DNA of 64,000 nucleotides from Hydractinia symbiolongicarpus (GCF_029227915.1 NC_079885.1:25047001-25111000); one strand, 5' to 3'; shown: positions 46,980 to 58,841, counted from the first letter of the stretch. Numbers and translations are program-made. The notes: generated from the letters alone by a model not told the origin.

Positions 46980-47634
46980 ATCAACACATAGAGGTGGAAC
47001 AGAAACACTGAGTTACTATGCGCTGTTTCCGACGTTCTGCGATAAGTCGGGAACGAAGTTTCTTTTTAGAAAGGCTCGGTCTTTGGTCGCGCGGAAAGCA
47101 TCGCAAACTTTAACTGTCATTAATAATAATTGATGCAATTTTTATTTTGATGTACCTCATCGGCGCAAGTAATCAAGAAAATGTTGGCCTGAAGAAGAAC
47201 AGACGGACATCGACAACTCTAAAATGACAAATTTTAAAGTTGTCTAACAGGGAGATTGCATGTGAAGATAGAGCTAGTGCCGTTTTTTGCCCCTTTTCGT
47301 TGATCTCGCGTTGAGCATACTCAGTATATGCTTTTGCGATTGCTTCACCCGGTGCCTTGTCTACAAACCCCCCAGTACATTTCTTTGGTTAAATATGCCC
47401 TTTTCATTTCCGCAGAGCTTCTTCTAAGGCTTTACGTTTACTTCTGTGAGAGTATCCACTTGCATGAAATGTCATCGATTATTTTAGCAATCTCTTTCAT
47501 TCTGTTTATTATTAGCCTATATTTTAGAAAACAGAGTAAGAGCAACACGTAAGGTAGAGCGAATGCGCATGTGCAAGATATACTTAGACAAGTTTGCATC
47601 ACATGTGTGTCCATTTTGTTTCACTATTTTTTAA
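46980..47634. other. No feature recognised
   Basis: Sequence between the MITE and the polB remnant. The open frame at 47328-47552 is hydrophobic but has no family motif. Confidence 0.5.
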
Positions 47635-49600
47635 CAGCATAGTGCCCACGAGCTAATGTTGGAGTCTGATCCTCTTGGACAAGCCTTTTATCATCAGCGC
47701 GATTTAGGGCTAGTTTGTTCACCTTTGGAGTGTAGACTTAATGATTTTTCTCCTGGATGAGCACCTATATCCAACCATTGCTTGTATATAATCGTCGAAA
47801 GTGATAGATTACTCCGTTATACATTTCTTTACACCTTTCGCTTTACGATCACCACCATTTTTCGTGAAACTTTTGTAGGTATAGAGTTTTGCTCTCCGTG
47901 CTATGAACTGCGTCATGATTTTCGTCCTTCATCAAGCGAACGAATTTTTTATTCTTTCCAATTGAAGGCGGTCTATTATCTTCTTCACTATACCCACTTG
48001 TATCAAAGCGTTTCTCAACGTCGTCTGCAATTTCTTTGTAGAAATCTTCCGTGCGAATGTGGTAAACGAAACTGTCAGTATCCATATAACAGAGTTGAAG
48101 CTTGCTACCATATATCGGTTGTATATAGTCATAATGCAATTCATACATCAGTAGCTTAGATATATCTAGAATCGCCTGACCGACATACACAAGCTTCAAC
48201 ATTTTAATCTCCGTTTTACCCATTTCTATACCCATTAAATGTTTGCTAAAACGAATGCAACCTTTGAAGTTTGGCTTTGGTACAAGCTTTGAATATTTTC
48301 TTGGTTTGTGACAAGCTTAAGATGACGATGATTTCTAACATTTTCCATCGTCTTCCTAAAGACAGAGACTTCTCAGGGTAGTCTATATCAACCTGGAGTA
48401 GGTATCCATGCTTGTTTTTTTTTTTTTTACTAACTTTGCGATTTTTTTTGACTGCAAACTTCTCCGTCTCGGAAATCCATTTGAAGCTATCTATCGGTAA
48501 GCCTTCAATCATTGCCCGTTCATACTGGTTGTTGTTATATTATCCTTATCGAAGAACCGTGTATTTCTTTCCTAATTTAGATGCGCATCGTAGCCACTCA
48601 GGTTGTAGAAGATGATAAGGATTTGTTTTGGAATCTTATACGCCAGGTTGCAGTTGTTATGTGCTGCTCCTCGATAGAGACCAGTATAGTGACAGTGATC
48701 TCGAACTTTTCGATTTTGTACAGGATAGACGAATGGTTTCATACAGATATGACATTCCGCAGCCTCATTGTTTTCTATCTTGAGCACCTCTGTAAGTTCT
48801 ATCATTTATTGCTGAAGAAACGTATCGTACAATCTCTTCACCTCGTATTCCAAATGGTCCACGTATCAATCGCTTAACACAATCATTCCCGCGATAAACC
48901 GTTAGTGGGTTCGGTACGTAAGTAAATTTGCTATATGTGCACCATCCAGATAATTCATGCTTGTTCAGCTTCTTGTTCTTGCTCTTTCTACGATCTTCAA
49001 CCCAGATGATTAGATTTACGAAGTCTGCGTATATGGGACCCTAAACTGCATCTGACCATCCTGGTATTTCAACCATTTTTTCGCTCTCCTTTTGCATCTT
49101 AATCTATGCAGTATTTGTAGTGCTTGCCTCTCAATTCTATCGTGTTAAATGCTGCGAGGCAGTTCAGACAGAAATACTGTTGATGATGTTTTTTACAATT
49201 CAACCGACTCAACAATCTTAATATGTTTATAAGCAGAGGTGTAGTGCGTCTTCTTACCTTCTTTGATGAGCTGTAGGTTCACCTGTTTACTACTCGTGAT
49301 GTTATAGCCGGATCATCGCAGGGTACTAATGCTATTTTTCGTCACGTAAAACACGTTTACAGCAATGTCTGGGTTGTTCTTCTCAAACTTGGATATACTT
49401 TTGATACTTGTAGAAAAATCTAAATCCTGCCAGTTGTAGTGATTTTCGAACTCTCGTAGTTTGGATATCCTTTGCACGTCTTTCACGATCTTTTCATGGT
49501 GCAAAGATGCTATGCCACTCCATTTAAAACACTCTTCATCTTCATTGTGGAGTTAATGATAGCCTTTTTAAAGGAAATCCAGCTAGGCAGTTTTATGTAC
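47635..49600 (-). pseudogene. Polinton/Maverick-type DNA polymerase B remnant
   Basis: Minus-strand fragments appear in the order of a protein-primed family B polymerase. An N-terminal block (49504-49313) with FEKNNPDIAVNV comes first. A zinc-binding region (48805-48572) follows, with CHICMKPF, VRDHCHYTGLYRGAAHNNCNL and an NLSGYDAH exonuclease-side motif. The palm (48235-47849) carries the catalytic YMDTDS box, and a C-terminal block lies near 47640-47720. Frames change repeatedly and stops are frequent, so it is inactive. The family includes Polintons and related virus-like elements; no integrase, ATPase or capsid gene is seen nearby, so this is a fragment. A piggyBac remnant lies directly upstream. 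Confidence 0.8.
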
Positions 49601-49798
49601 GAAGAACCTCTCGTAAGCAGCAGCTTATAGAAGTCTACATCTAATAATATAACTCTGCATTACTTATCAAAAGAAAGCCATATTTTATATAAGATAAAAT
49701 AAATAACCACTTTAAAGATTAAAATAGTAGATGTTACTTTAGATGTTACTTTTAGTGTGAAAGTCCTGAAAACAGTCTTCGCAGATATATTTTTCACA

Positions 49799-50735
49799 TT
49801 AGACACAGTAGTTGACTGTATGTTTGTTTTTCCGCTTTCCAGTCTGTGCATCTAATTTGTAAGCACACATATAGCATTTTCTCCTTGGGTTTTTCTTTGA
49901 TGCATAATGCTTTCCAGTCAATCTTCTAGAAGGCAGAACATCAACCTTTGATGCAGTTTTTATGTGGCTCGGGCGACCTGCATTGTCGACAAGGCTTTCA
50001 TGTTTCTCGTCCAGGAACGGCTGAACAAATTGATGAATCAGCATTTCACGATATTTATGATGTTGCCGTTGTTTCGTTTGGAACTCAGGGAATTTTTTGA
50101 AAAATAAAATCATGCTATTCAATATGGCCATTTCAAAAAGTCTGAAAAATACTTTTTTCCACCATTTTCTCGCTTTTCGATTCAAACCATAACAGGATAA
50201 TCGAATTTGTCGACACCACCCATATTGTCATTATACGCCTTGTTCATGACAGGCTTTTAAACATCCCTTTATGACGATGGACAATTTTTTCCTGATTTCC
50301 ATGAATGGAGGACATAGAAACATATCTCTGTTGTTCTTCCAGTGCACAGCAAGGATCTTCAAGTTTTGCCTCCTTGAATGCCTTTGGAAATTCGCCACGG
50401 TTTATTCGGATTGTGCCGCAAGCAAATTTTTTCCTATATTTCAAATCTTTAATGAGTTGAAGACTAGTGTACTAGTTGTCAATATATAAATGAAAAGCTT
50501 TGTCTAAGTAATCTAGGATTTCTTTTGAAGGCCCATTTGTATCTGAAACAAAGCGGATTGGAAAATTTTCTTCCTCTTCGCTGCTTGTTTCTTCAAGAGA
50601 ACTTTCTTCCCAACACTCATCATCACTGCTTAACACTTCTTAGGAATCAAGTACAGCATTTATAACCTCTTGCAGGCTCAAATTTTTATGTTTGTACACT
50701 TTTTCACCAGTAGCACTTCTGTCTTGGTCAGCCAT
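49799..50735 (-). pseudogene. piggyBac transposase remnant with internal deletion
   Basis: The minus-strand start at 50735 opens an acidic N-terminus (MADQDRSATGEKVYKHKN ... SSLEETSSEEEENFP) with a TAA at about 50641. It jumps to the catalytic-core segment HLYIDN (second aspartate), where a TAG follows. Then come FACGTIRINRGEFP and MGGVDKFD (third aspartate), a hydrophobic RKWWKKVFFRLFEMAI block and a C-terminal cysteine-rich tail (CYMCAYKLD). The region with the first catalytic aspartate is missing, so the gene has lost about a third of the usual length. It belongs to an element ending at TTAA 50946-50949. The gene cannot produce active enzyme. Confidence 0.85.
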
Positions 50736-50876
50736 TTTTTTGCTTTGTTTTTGTTCAGTTACTGAACTTCAAAGGCATTTTTTCAATGTTTATGTTACTC
50801 TAAACCAATCAGATTTGTTGAATATGGATTCTGTGCTACTTCAAGACTGTGCATATGAATTTTGAAGAAAATCCGG

Positions 50877-50949
50877 GCAGGCAAGCCGAGTATATTCCGG
50901 ATTTTTTTGGGGGGTCCGTTTTCGGACCCCCTAGTTGCTAAAGGGTTAA
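50877..50949 (-). mobile_element. 5' end of the piggyBac element with subterminal hairpin
   Basis: On the minus strand: TTAA, CCCTTTAGCAACTAGGGGG, then a GGGGTCCGAAAACGGACCCC hairpin (about 50910-50930). TTAA plus CCC is the piggyBac terminus, and the minus-strand transposase starts about 200 bases inward. I could not find the matching right end near 49600-49800, so the other terminus is lost or degraded. Confidence 0.75.
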
Positions 50950-51440
50950 TATTTAGATTACCTTTCTCGCAGGATTTTTACACTTTTAATAGACTTTGTT
51001 CTCTTTTAATTTTGTGAACGACGAACCCACTTTTTTATAAGCTCTGTTTTAACAAAAAAGCTGACACTTTTAAGTTTAAGTCCTTAATTTTTTTTTAAAA
51101 TATCTCCAAATATTTAAAAAACCTTATTCGCTCTTTAACTTTTATAAACAACGAATTCCGTTTTTATAATCTCTGTTTTGTTACACATGAAACCTTTTTA
51201 ATAAGTCCTGGCCTCATTTTCCCATAAAATAAATCAATATATTATTTATAGGTTACTAAGGATGAGAAAGATGAAATAGAGGATAGTGGAAAGTATGTTG
51301 TGCGTTGTTAAGTAATGATCATAATTATAGTTATATTTATCTATCTTTATTTTGCATGCTACTTTTTTTTTTAATATTCCTCAATTTCCCCTCCTCCCTC
51401 GCCCGATGTTTGATATTATTGCTCGTTTTGTTATTACTAG

Positions 51441-51515
51441 AAAAGTACAGTGAGAAGGTGTCAAAGTAGCTACATACCGCCGCCAACATGTAGTATGCCT
51501 ATATTTATGAACGAT
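51441..51515 (+). other. Candidate exon upstream of the SET-domain gene
   Basis: Acceptor TTACTAG and donor GTAAGT enclose 25 codons in phase 0 (KSTVRRCQSSYIPPPTCSM). The spacing and shared phase fit an upstream exon of the SET gene, but nothing connects them directly. Another possible short exon is at about 51252-51294. Confidence 0.35.
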
Positions 51516-52523
51516 GTAAGTACCGCTTTTAAATTGTTTTACGTTAGCATGTACACCTTGTCATTAAAATCTATCATTTGTTTCTTTATTTGTTACTGTG
51601 TCCGTTTTAATCTTTATCACCAGTTAGCAGAGTCATGTCGAATACTATAAGAGTGAGAAATGATTTTGCTAAGCATTCAGCATAAGAATAGGATTTTAGG
51701 AGGCTACCTGGTTAAGCAATTGCTTTGTTTGAAGTTTCGTAGTTTAAATAGGAAACCTAGGACACTCTTCGTAGCACCCTTGTTGATAAAGTACCAGAAA
51801 CCATTGAAGAAGCTATCCTGAGAAATAAATATAATAACAGTTACTAGTACATTACCTACTTGATTATGGTCTTAAGTTTGTCTTTTAGATTTTAATAAAT
51901 AGTATCATTAGCCCAAATTAATTGACGTAAGTTCAATGTCTTCATGCATTAGAAATTGCAGAACCGTTTCCTTCTCTTACGCTATACGCAGGCTTAACGT
52001 AATAATATAATAGGCTTAAATCGTTTTGTCTTCAAAAGTTCCAAAATATCTCCCTACTATTGTGTGAAGATGGTAAGTCTGGTAAATTTTTAAAAAGATA
52101 TTGTTACAAATGCCTCCATTGAGTCGTGCCGGAATCTCAAAGATTCAAGAAATTAGGCATAAATTTTTCGTCTACTTTACAAAGAAATGAGCGTATCCAC
52201 TTTGGGTGTTACAGCCAATAGCCTCGTAATATAACAGAACTTCATTTCTTTTAGCCAAATGTAAGAAAAGAATTTGCAAAACCATCGGAGGTAATCCTCT
52301 TTATTAACGCTTACCTTTTTGAAGGATTGGTGCTTAATGTTTAACGCATTAAAAATACTAAAATTTTTTTTTATAGATTTCTTTATGCAGGTTTTTCCTT
52401 GTTTCAGGTTATGCATGTCTACAATATCCACTTTACCCGTGAAAAAATGGTTTGTGGTTTTACTTTTATTTAATAATTCTTAAGCTTGTGAACTTACTTA
52501 GGCATTTTCTCATTAAAGTCTAG

Positions 52524-53312
52524 TCACAATCTGAAGCGACGGGGGAAAGATATTGTGTGACCGCAACGGATCCAAAAGAAAGCTTCATTTGTAAAAAAAA
52601 TGATGATTTCACTGGTAACTCAATATATTTTTTTACATACACAGCACTTCGTGTATTTGACATGCTTTTAACCCAACTTTGTTATTTTTTAGGCAGAGGA
52701 GTTTTTGCTTTAAAGACCTTTTTACCCAATGATTTCTTATTGCAATATCCTGGGGAATTGGTTGATGCAAAAGTTGGGGCAGAGCGCTAGCTTCTTTATG
52801 AAAAAGAAGGTCGTGGCTGTTGCTTGTTTTTTTTTTTAATTTTAATGGCAGAAAACTTTGGTAAGTGCGCTAGCTATGTTTTTTTATAAGCACAACATGT
52901 ATAAGCATGCCCAGCCTCCATTTTGTCAAAGGAATAAGAGTAATCACGAGTCTGTGGAATTTCAGTACTACATCGTTCCCCTAACCTTTAATACCCCACT
53001 TTACATTTTTCGCAATGATTAATTCACTGACGTTGTACAGCACCATTATGTCATAAAATTATACTGTTTTGAGAAAGTGCGTAGCATCCTCTGTAATAAA
53101 TTTGGTTAAACTTATGGTAATTTGTGTTTAGAACAATTATAAAAGACCGTTTACTTTGGAGATGCTCGTGAGTATAGTTTGGAATGTTATATTTCTTTCT
53201 TTTATAATCAAGCGTAATTCAGGTATTCATTAATTAATTAATTAATTCATTCATTCATTCACTTTTACTTTAGGATGATGCCACTTTTGGAGATGCCGAA
53301 GCAAATCAATAA
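52524..53312 (+). pseudogene. SET-domain (KMT5A-like) gene remnant, three exons
   Basis: Exon a (52524-52614; acceptor GTCTAG, donor GTAACT) encodes ERYCVTATDPKESF ... DDFTG. Splitting a glycine codon, it joins exon b (52693-52860; acceptor TTTTAG, donor GTAAGT), which gives RGVFALKTFLPNDFLLQYP and GELVDA, the N-terminal half of a SET domain. SET enzymes methylate lysine on histones or other proteins. A TAG at 52788-52790 interrupts exon b, and a frame slip in an 11-T run follows. Exon c (53274 on) begins DDATFGD, resembling the SET cofactor region, then stops at 53312 without the usual NHSC motif. This is most likely a dead copy of a multicopy family. Confidence 0.65.
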
Positions 53313-54066
53313 ACCAATAGGAATAAGGCGAAAGAAGTGGAAATAATATTTTCCTTTATTCAATATTATATATTAATTGCAGTAAATGACCAATTAAACG
53401 TAATGGGTGTTTATTGAAACAACGATTAAATGTTACATTGGGATTACTAGTTGCGTTTCTTTCGCTAAGTCTGATTTTAGCTTTATCTTTTTGTGAATGT
53501 ACACCCTGGACTTTCTTCAAGCGTAAGCGGTTATTCATAGTTATGGGTCAATTATGGCAACACTAAAGTACATTTTGTAAAGAAAGATTGTTTCTATCTA
53601 AAATATGTTATATATCCTTTGTTCATTATTTTCAATCGAATATATGTCTACTCAAATTTTCTGTTTTCATTTATTATGAACGAAAGAAAAATGAGAAATT
53701 TAAATAGTTATGAACTTAACTGGTAGGCTTGGGTTTTTAAATACCAGTACAATAGCAGATGCTTATAAGTTACTACCTTGAAAAAAAATAACATCAATTC
53801 ACAAAAGCAGTTATGCATTATACAGACATGGCAAGAATATTTTGCGAAGTTTTGACAGGTTACATAGTTAACTAGGTGTTCTAGTTTTCTAGCCTTGTAG
53901 GTACTAAAGAATGTAAAATTAAAAATGGAGTTTAAAGGTAACAATTCACTCGACACACAAAAAGAAATCCAAACGTTTTTAAAAGTCTAAGCTGGCTCAG
54001 ATTTATTAAAAAAACACTTAAAGTCAAAGGTCGAAACAGTCAGAGCAATATATTAGTTGCAGTAAT
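53313..54066. other. No feature recognised
   Basis: No motif-bearing frame; minus-strand open frames at 53356-53538 and 53708-53956 look like chance. An ATTA/ATTC simple repeat lies just upstream (53230-53260). Confidence 0.5.
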
Positions 54067-54870
54067 ATGCCAACCCAAGTTTTTGATTCACGAACAATAA
54101 CTGTGGTTAGAAAAGGTAGTAGTCTACTAAGTGAAGTAAGTTACATGTGGCAGGTCCAAATAATCTTGACTGGAGATATGAACAAAGACTTATTTAAAGA
54201 ACATAATATAAGTCAACAGTACTTGGGCATGTTGCAGTCTTACGACTTACATCAACATATAACGAAACCTACGAGACAAGAAGCGTCTATTGAACATATT
54301 TGGACAAATAACCCTAGCAAAGTTAAAGTTCAAGACGTGTTACCGGCAGACGAAGTGAGTGACCACAATGCAACGTATATCTTTATTAACATTAGACCAG
54401 ACTGGTTCAAAAAGTGCTATAAGTATATCCTTAATATTAAAACATTTAATGCAAATTTGTATATAAAAGACTTCCAAACATTACCATTTAATGTGGTCTA
54501 TGCTTTAGACGATCCAGAAGAAAATTCTCCATTTTTAACGATTTAACGAAAGAATGTATTGACAGACATGCTCCACTTATTCGAAACAAAATCACTCCAG
54601 CGCCAGCACCTTGGATGCGTGATCCTGCTATACTAGAGTTAAAACAACAGAGGAACTCTAGTCGAAAAACCGCATTCGAAACGAGCAAAAAAGTAGATAG
54701 ACACAAGTTTGTAGAAATTAAAAATGGACTTGCTTCTCTATCAAATCAGCAAAAAAAGTCCTTTCTCACAACTGCAAAGAAAATTTTGAAACCATTCTTT
54801 TCTATGAATGACATCAAGGACATCAATGCTTTAAATAATCACTTTACCACTGCCGAACGACAATAAATCA
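54067..54870 (+). pseudogene. LINE APE-type endonuclease fragment
   Basis: A 159-codon open frame contains the C-terminal half of an apurinic-like endonuclease: ILTGDMNKDLF (GDxN), ITKPTRQEASIEHIW (TR...D/H-IW) and the SDHNATYIF box with the catalytic SDH. After a one-base slip near 54520 the frame continues with the linker that follows APE in LINE ORF2 (RHAPLIRNKI, PWMRDP, then basic residues) to a TAA at 54866. RT is absent. It may be the missing 5' half of the same family as the LINE at 38.8 kb, but the two do not overlap, so this cannot be tested here. Confidence 0.8.
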
Positions 54871-55480
54871 CCGAAGCATAAGTATGGAAACAGTTAAAGC
54901 ATTTTCGTTGTTTCTCTCTCTTCTCTTTACTCTCTCTTTCTAACAGCCAACTATGGCCCTGTCTTTTCTTCTCGCTTCTTAGCTGTGGTTTATTACCCTT
55001 TCTATTCTTGTTGTTTTCTTAGTTGTTGTTTCCCTTCCCAAAGCACAACAAAACAAACCCCTAATTTTTGTTATATTTACTCTTGACTTATACACTTTAA
55101 CTTTTTTATAGATTGTTTACTTTCCCATCTGCCAAAAAAAGACGTGTTATGAGGGACAAGTGGAAGGCAATGATATCTCGGATAAGCCCTAGGAATGAAA
55201 AAGGCTTACAATACAGCAAGCTGCACTGAAGTATCTTGTCTACAGGGACGGTGGTTGTCAAAACTGGGATTAGGCTCCCAGAAGAAGGTGCTGAATAACC
55301 TTTTTGCTTCTTACAAGCATGAGTACTGTCCGACTTGGACCTAAAACTATTCTTTAAGAAAATCGTAAAGAGAAAAAACAATCCTTCTATCACAAAAAAC
55401 ACAACACAAGACAGAGCTAACAACATAAACGGACTGGTTACAGAACTAACACATATAGGAAAATGTATATGACAAAAGAA
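54871..55480. other. No feature recognised
   Basis: Pyrimidine-rich stretch (54900-54960) followed by anonymous sequence. The minus-strand open frame at 55106-55426 is hydrophobic but not recognisable. Confidence 0.45.
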
Positions 55481-55640
55481 GAAAATAATTTACAAAGAGG
55501 TGGCAAGCCACCGCAATGATGAACTCAACCTGTTAGGTCTTTGGAAAAAGCTAGACGTTGTACTCCTCTGGAGAAAATGCCTCTAAAAGCACAATTCTCC
55601 CTTTTTACAAGGAATTAATTAAAAAATATATAAAAATAAA
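55481..55640 (+). repeat. Dispersed repeat, copy B
   Basis: The core 'gaaaataatttacaaagagg' and the following 70 bases are nearly identical to 59730-59821, including a GGTGGCAAGCCACC palindrome and a 'gttgtactcctct' block. The 3' half also matches 38590-38690. Confidence 0.8.
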
Positions 55641-55889
55641 AAGGACACAACACATTTGAAAAGATGAACAGAACTTTATATATTAATATAAAAAAGAATT
55701 AAATAAGACCCTCCTGTGCGGCAGAACTTGTGACTCTGGTTGTAGCCTTCCACATATGTTACAGGGCCCAAACTCTCAGCCTTACACAAGAGGTTGTCAC
55801 GACAGGACCAGCCTGTCGATATTTTGACTAAGGACAGCAGGGTTGTCAAGCCTGAAGACCAAGTTAGTAAACTTGGGCACCTCACTGAA

Positions 55890-55927
55890 CTGGGGTAAAA
55901 AGTGGGGTTGTTACACCCAAAGACAAG
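55890..55927 (+). repeat. CTGGGGTAA repeat block, copy 1
   Basis: A 38-base block starting CTGGGGTAA and ending CACCCAAAGACAAG recurs at 58199-58235 (plus) and 59966-60003 (minus). It probably belongs to the untranslated region of the retroelement family whose coding debris fills 55-60 kb. Confidence 0.7.
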
Positions 55928-55994
55928 CTAAAAGCAAACCCCCTTGCTAAGCTTCTTATAAGTTACCAGAGAAAAGTGAGCTGAACTCTTTACC

Positions 55995-56459
55995 CCCTAT
56001 TCGGTCTGGGGTTTTTCGAACATACTATGACCGGGGGGAGGGCAATAAATTTTTGCTTGCGTCAGCACATTTTCTGTGACGTCATCAGAAGCTTGAAAAT
56101 TGTTAAAAATGCCACTATCTGCTTAAAATGTAAGTGTCAAAATTATTCAAAATGAATCGTCTTGATGAAACAAAGTTGTGCTGCAAGTTTCAAGTTCTAA
56201 GGATAATCCTAACAGGAGTTATTATATTTTCCCCATTATAAGGATTTCATAGAGATTTTAGGGGTAGTTTCGAGTAATGGCCAATATCAAAGCCTCTGAA
56301 AGGTATGGGACCTAAAAATGTAGCATGCAGGTGTCTAATAGATAAATGTTGAAACTCAGTAAGTATCATAGCCATATAAGAAAGCAATCAGGAGTTATTA
56401 AAAAAAATCCGTAAGGGGGGGGGGGGCGAAATCCGCCCCCCCCCCCGGATCGAATAGGG
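55995..56459. mobile_element. piggyBac-like MITE, copy 2 (465 bp)
   Basis: The same family as 2110-2850 in inverse orientation, with about 275 bases deleted. The right TTAA is intact (56460-56463); the left one is mutated (TACC). Ends are CCCTATTCGGTC...GATCGAATAGGG with G/C-rich subterminal hairpins. It splits older repeat sequence upstream of the minus-strand USP copy. Confidence 0.88.
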
Positions 56460-56512
56460 TTAAGGGTAAACTGGCTTGTCAACCAGCTGGGGTAATACAA
56501 AACTACTCGGAT

Positions 56513-57472
56513 TTACATTTTCCTCCCCCATGACCACACACACAAAAACAAAGAAACAAACAAAAAATAGCAGCAGGTATAAAAGAAAACATATGATGTA
56601 GTGCTGTTGAGCGTTCTTGGATCAACTTTGCTTATTGCCTTATCATTGCAGAGGTACCAAGAGTTTGTGGTCCGATCTTTGATATGGGCCCAATAGTGGC
56701 CTGCATTCAATGTTGCAGAGCGATTTATCACAGCTACCAAAGCATACTTTTGGATAAAAGATGTGTCCGAGTCACTAGATATTGAGATAAGGATTAGAAG
56801 AGGAAAAACTTTTAACAAATTAATTGTCCTTAACCAAATGTTCTCCATCTCAGGTTAAAATTTCGCTATTCCTCGTAATCCTTGTTTCCATAGTGCTCTC
56901 TTGGTGCAGTGAACATTGTGGGCAAAACCATTTATTTTCATTCTCCAGATTTTCAGAATCTAACTGACAATTGTACGCTGGAAGACGGTGACAGTGTTAG
57001 GATGTCCTGATTTTCAACAGTAACTGAAGAACAGAGACAGGTGTTACAGCTTACTGACACCGATACTTCTGTCGAGATGTTCTAAGACGCAATTACCGAG
57101 AACTCTTTCAATTCATCATAGACAAGAAGTAACATCTCTGCTACATCTTGCTGAGAATTGTATTGGACGTTTTATTTCCACAAGAGTGTATCTTAGTTCT
57201 AGAGCCTTGAGAATGTTTGAAGGATGGACGGGGGTCAAAGAACGGTTTAACATGGTCATGTTAAGAGCAATCGCCCTCATAATTGGTGACAAACGGGATG
57301 ACTCTGAAGTACTCTGGGACCATAGGGATGGAATAGTACTTAGTGCTTGCAAAATAACATTGGCATAGCACGTATTGCCTTTGTTGACAAAACCTGCATT
57401 TATAAAAATTGTCTTTGTTTTTGCACTATTTTTGTTTTGGTTGGAGTAAAGCAGAGAGTATGTTAAGAACAT
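56513..57472 (-). pseudogene. USP (C19) ubiquitin-protease-like copy, minus strand
   Basis: From 57472: NKGNTCYANVILQAL carries the catalytic Cys box, then SPIMRAIALNM. A slip leads to QQDVAEMLL (the QQD box) and cysteine-containing sequence. At 56848-56513 come the His box NAGHYWAHIKD, the Asp/Asn box YLCNDKAISKV and the family-typical end SYVFFY. USPs remove ubiquitin from proteins; here the domain is repeated and lies among retroelement debris, so it is probably a mobile element's own protease. Several stops (for example a TAG after VIAS near 57080) and frame changes make it non-functional. Confidence 0.8.
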
Positions 57473-57582
57473 TTTGTTGATAAAGAACCAACTTTAGAAA
57501 ATCCTGTTGCTATCTTTCACATGGGTTACCATTCATCACCTCATGCTAGAAAAATGAATTTAGCACTAATAGTAGGCGCCAG

Positions 57583-58038
57583 TTGAAATATGTGACTGCT
57601 ACTACAACATCCAAGATGCAAGAAGGTAGTTTCAACAAAAATTTATCGTCATCTTTAGGCACTATGGATACTTTCGCTTCACATACCTCTCTTAATTCAG
57701 CTTCATCATTTACAGATAATAATATTGGAGAGAAATTAAACGACTCAATTTTAAATTCACCAGTGGATACTTTCACCTCACCATCATCACATTACTGTAC
57801 TCCATCAATAACACATAATTGTTCTAAAGAGGGATTACACGAGTCAGACTTTAACCCGCCAGTACCACCATCTACTCAAGGACCAGCTATGATCTGCTCC
57901 ACACAAAATCATAGAGGTTTTGTTCCTCCAAAGTTACTGCCAATAAGACAGTTAAACTTCCTTTTCGCAGGATACACAATATCAGTGAAAAAAAACACAC
58001 ACACACACATAACACAAATTTCACAATCCCAGCCTTGA
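57583..58038 (+). other. Open frame, Ser/Thr-rich linker-like protein segment
   Basis: A 151-codon frame with low-complexity serine, threonine and proline content (SSLGTMDTFASHTSLNSASS) and a late CSTQNHRGFVPPKLLP block. No catalytic motif. Its position beside the USP/RLE debris suggests an element linker or N-terminal region. Could be chance-open, but the composition is protein-like. Confidence 0.35.
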
Positions 58039-58349
58039 CACCAAAAGGTTTCGCCTCAACCAAGGGGTGTCAGGATTTCAGGCGGGGCACCTCTAATCCG
58101 AGGTCCACTAAGTGGTCATCAGGAGGCCCGGGAATCCTCTTCTGTCATCAAATGTTCTTTAATCCGTGCAATCTACGGACATATAAAACAAGGGTTCACT
58201 GGGGTAATAAGTGGGGTTGTCACACCCAAATACAAGACTTGTAGAAACCTGTAAAAAGGGAACTAAGGAAGTCAAACCCCCTTGCTATGCGACGTTCTTA
58301 TTTCTAATTTTTTTTATATTTTTTATTTTCCTATTTTTATTTTATATGC

Positions 58350-58841
58350 GGTAAGGTAGTTTGCACAACATCTCATGTTCTACGCGCATGTAAAATATCT
58401 TTGACACAAGGAAGGTTTACCTTCCGACATGATACTGTGCTAAAAACTCTGGTGGAGTCAATAAATGCCTTCATTTCAGATATTCCAGCAACCGCACCAA
58501 AGCGCATCACCAAACAGATCTTTGTAAAATCTGGCCAGGCACCTGCGAAAAGGTAAAGTTTGGCAACAGGCATTTTAAATCTTGCCTCTGATTGGAAAGT
58601 CGAATCCGACCTAAACAACTTATATTCTTTTCCTGGTCATATTGCAATTACCTCATTAAGACCAGATGTAATTATATTTTCCAACTGCCATAAAAGAGTA
58701 ATACTTATAGAACTAACATGTCCATGCGAGGAAAATATTGACAGTTGGCATGCCACCAAAACAACAAAATATTCATCCTTAGTAAATGTCATTGCAACAA
58801 ACGGTTGGTCTGTCGATTTCCAACGATACCACCCCCTGTAA
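58350..58841 (+). pseudogene. Retroelement C-terminal domain with PD-(D/E)XK-like endonuclease
   Basis: In one frame, with one TAA near 58553: a CTTSHVLRACK-ISLTQGRFTFRHD block resembling the CCHC/H-C region before restriction-like endonucleases. Then come ILNLASDWKVESDL, and RPDVIIFS followed by VILIELTCPCEEN, the spacing expected of P-D...E-x-T catalytic residues. It ends WHATKTTKYSSL and NGWSVDF. Such domains lie at the C-terminus of R2/NeSL/CRE-type LINEs and nick the target DNA. The RT itself is not visible upstream. The USP copy begins about 130 bases downstream on the same strand, consistent with one polyprotein or adjacent ORFs. Confidence 0.6.

Noticed and set aside
51241-51310. Exon of the SET gene ending GGAAA/GTATGT
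   Set aside because: An acceptor and donor exist, but joining to the next candidate exon gives an early stop, so the link is not supported.
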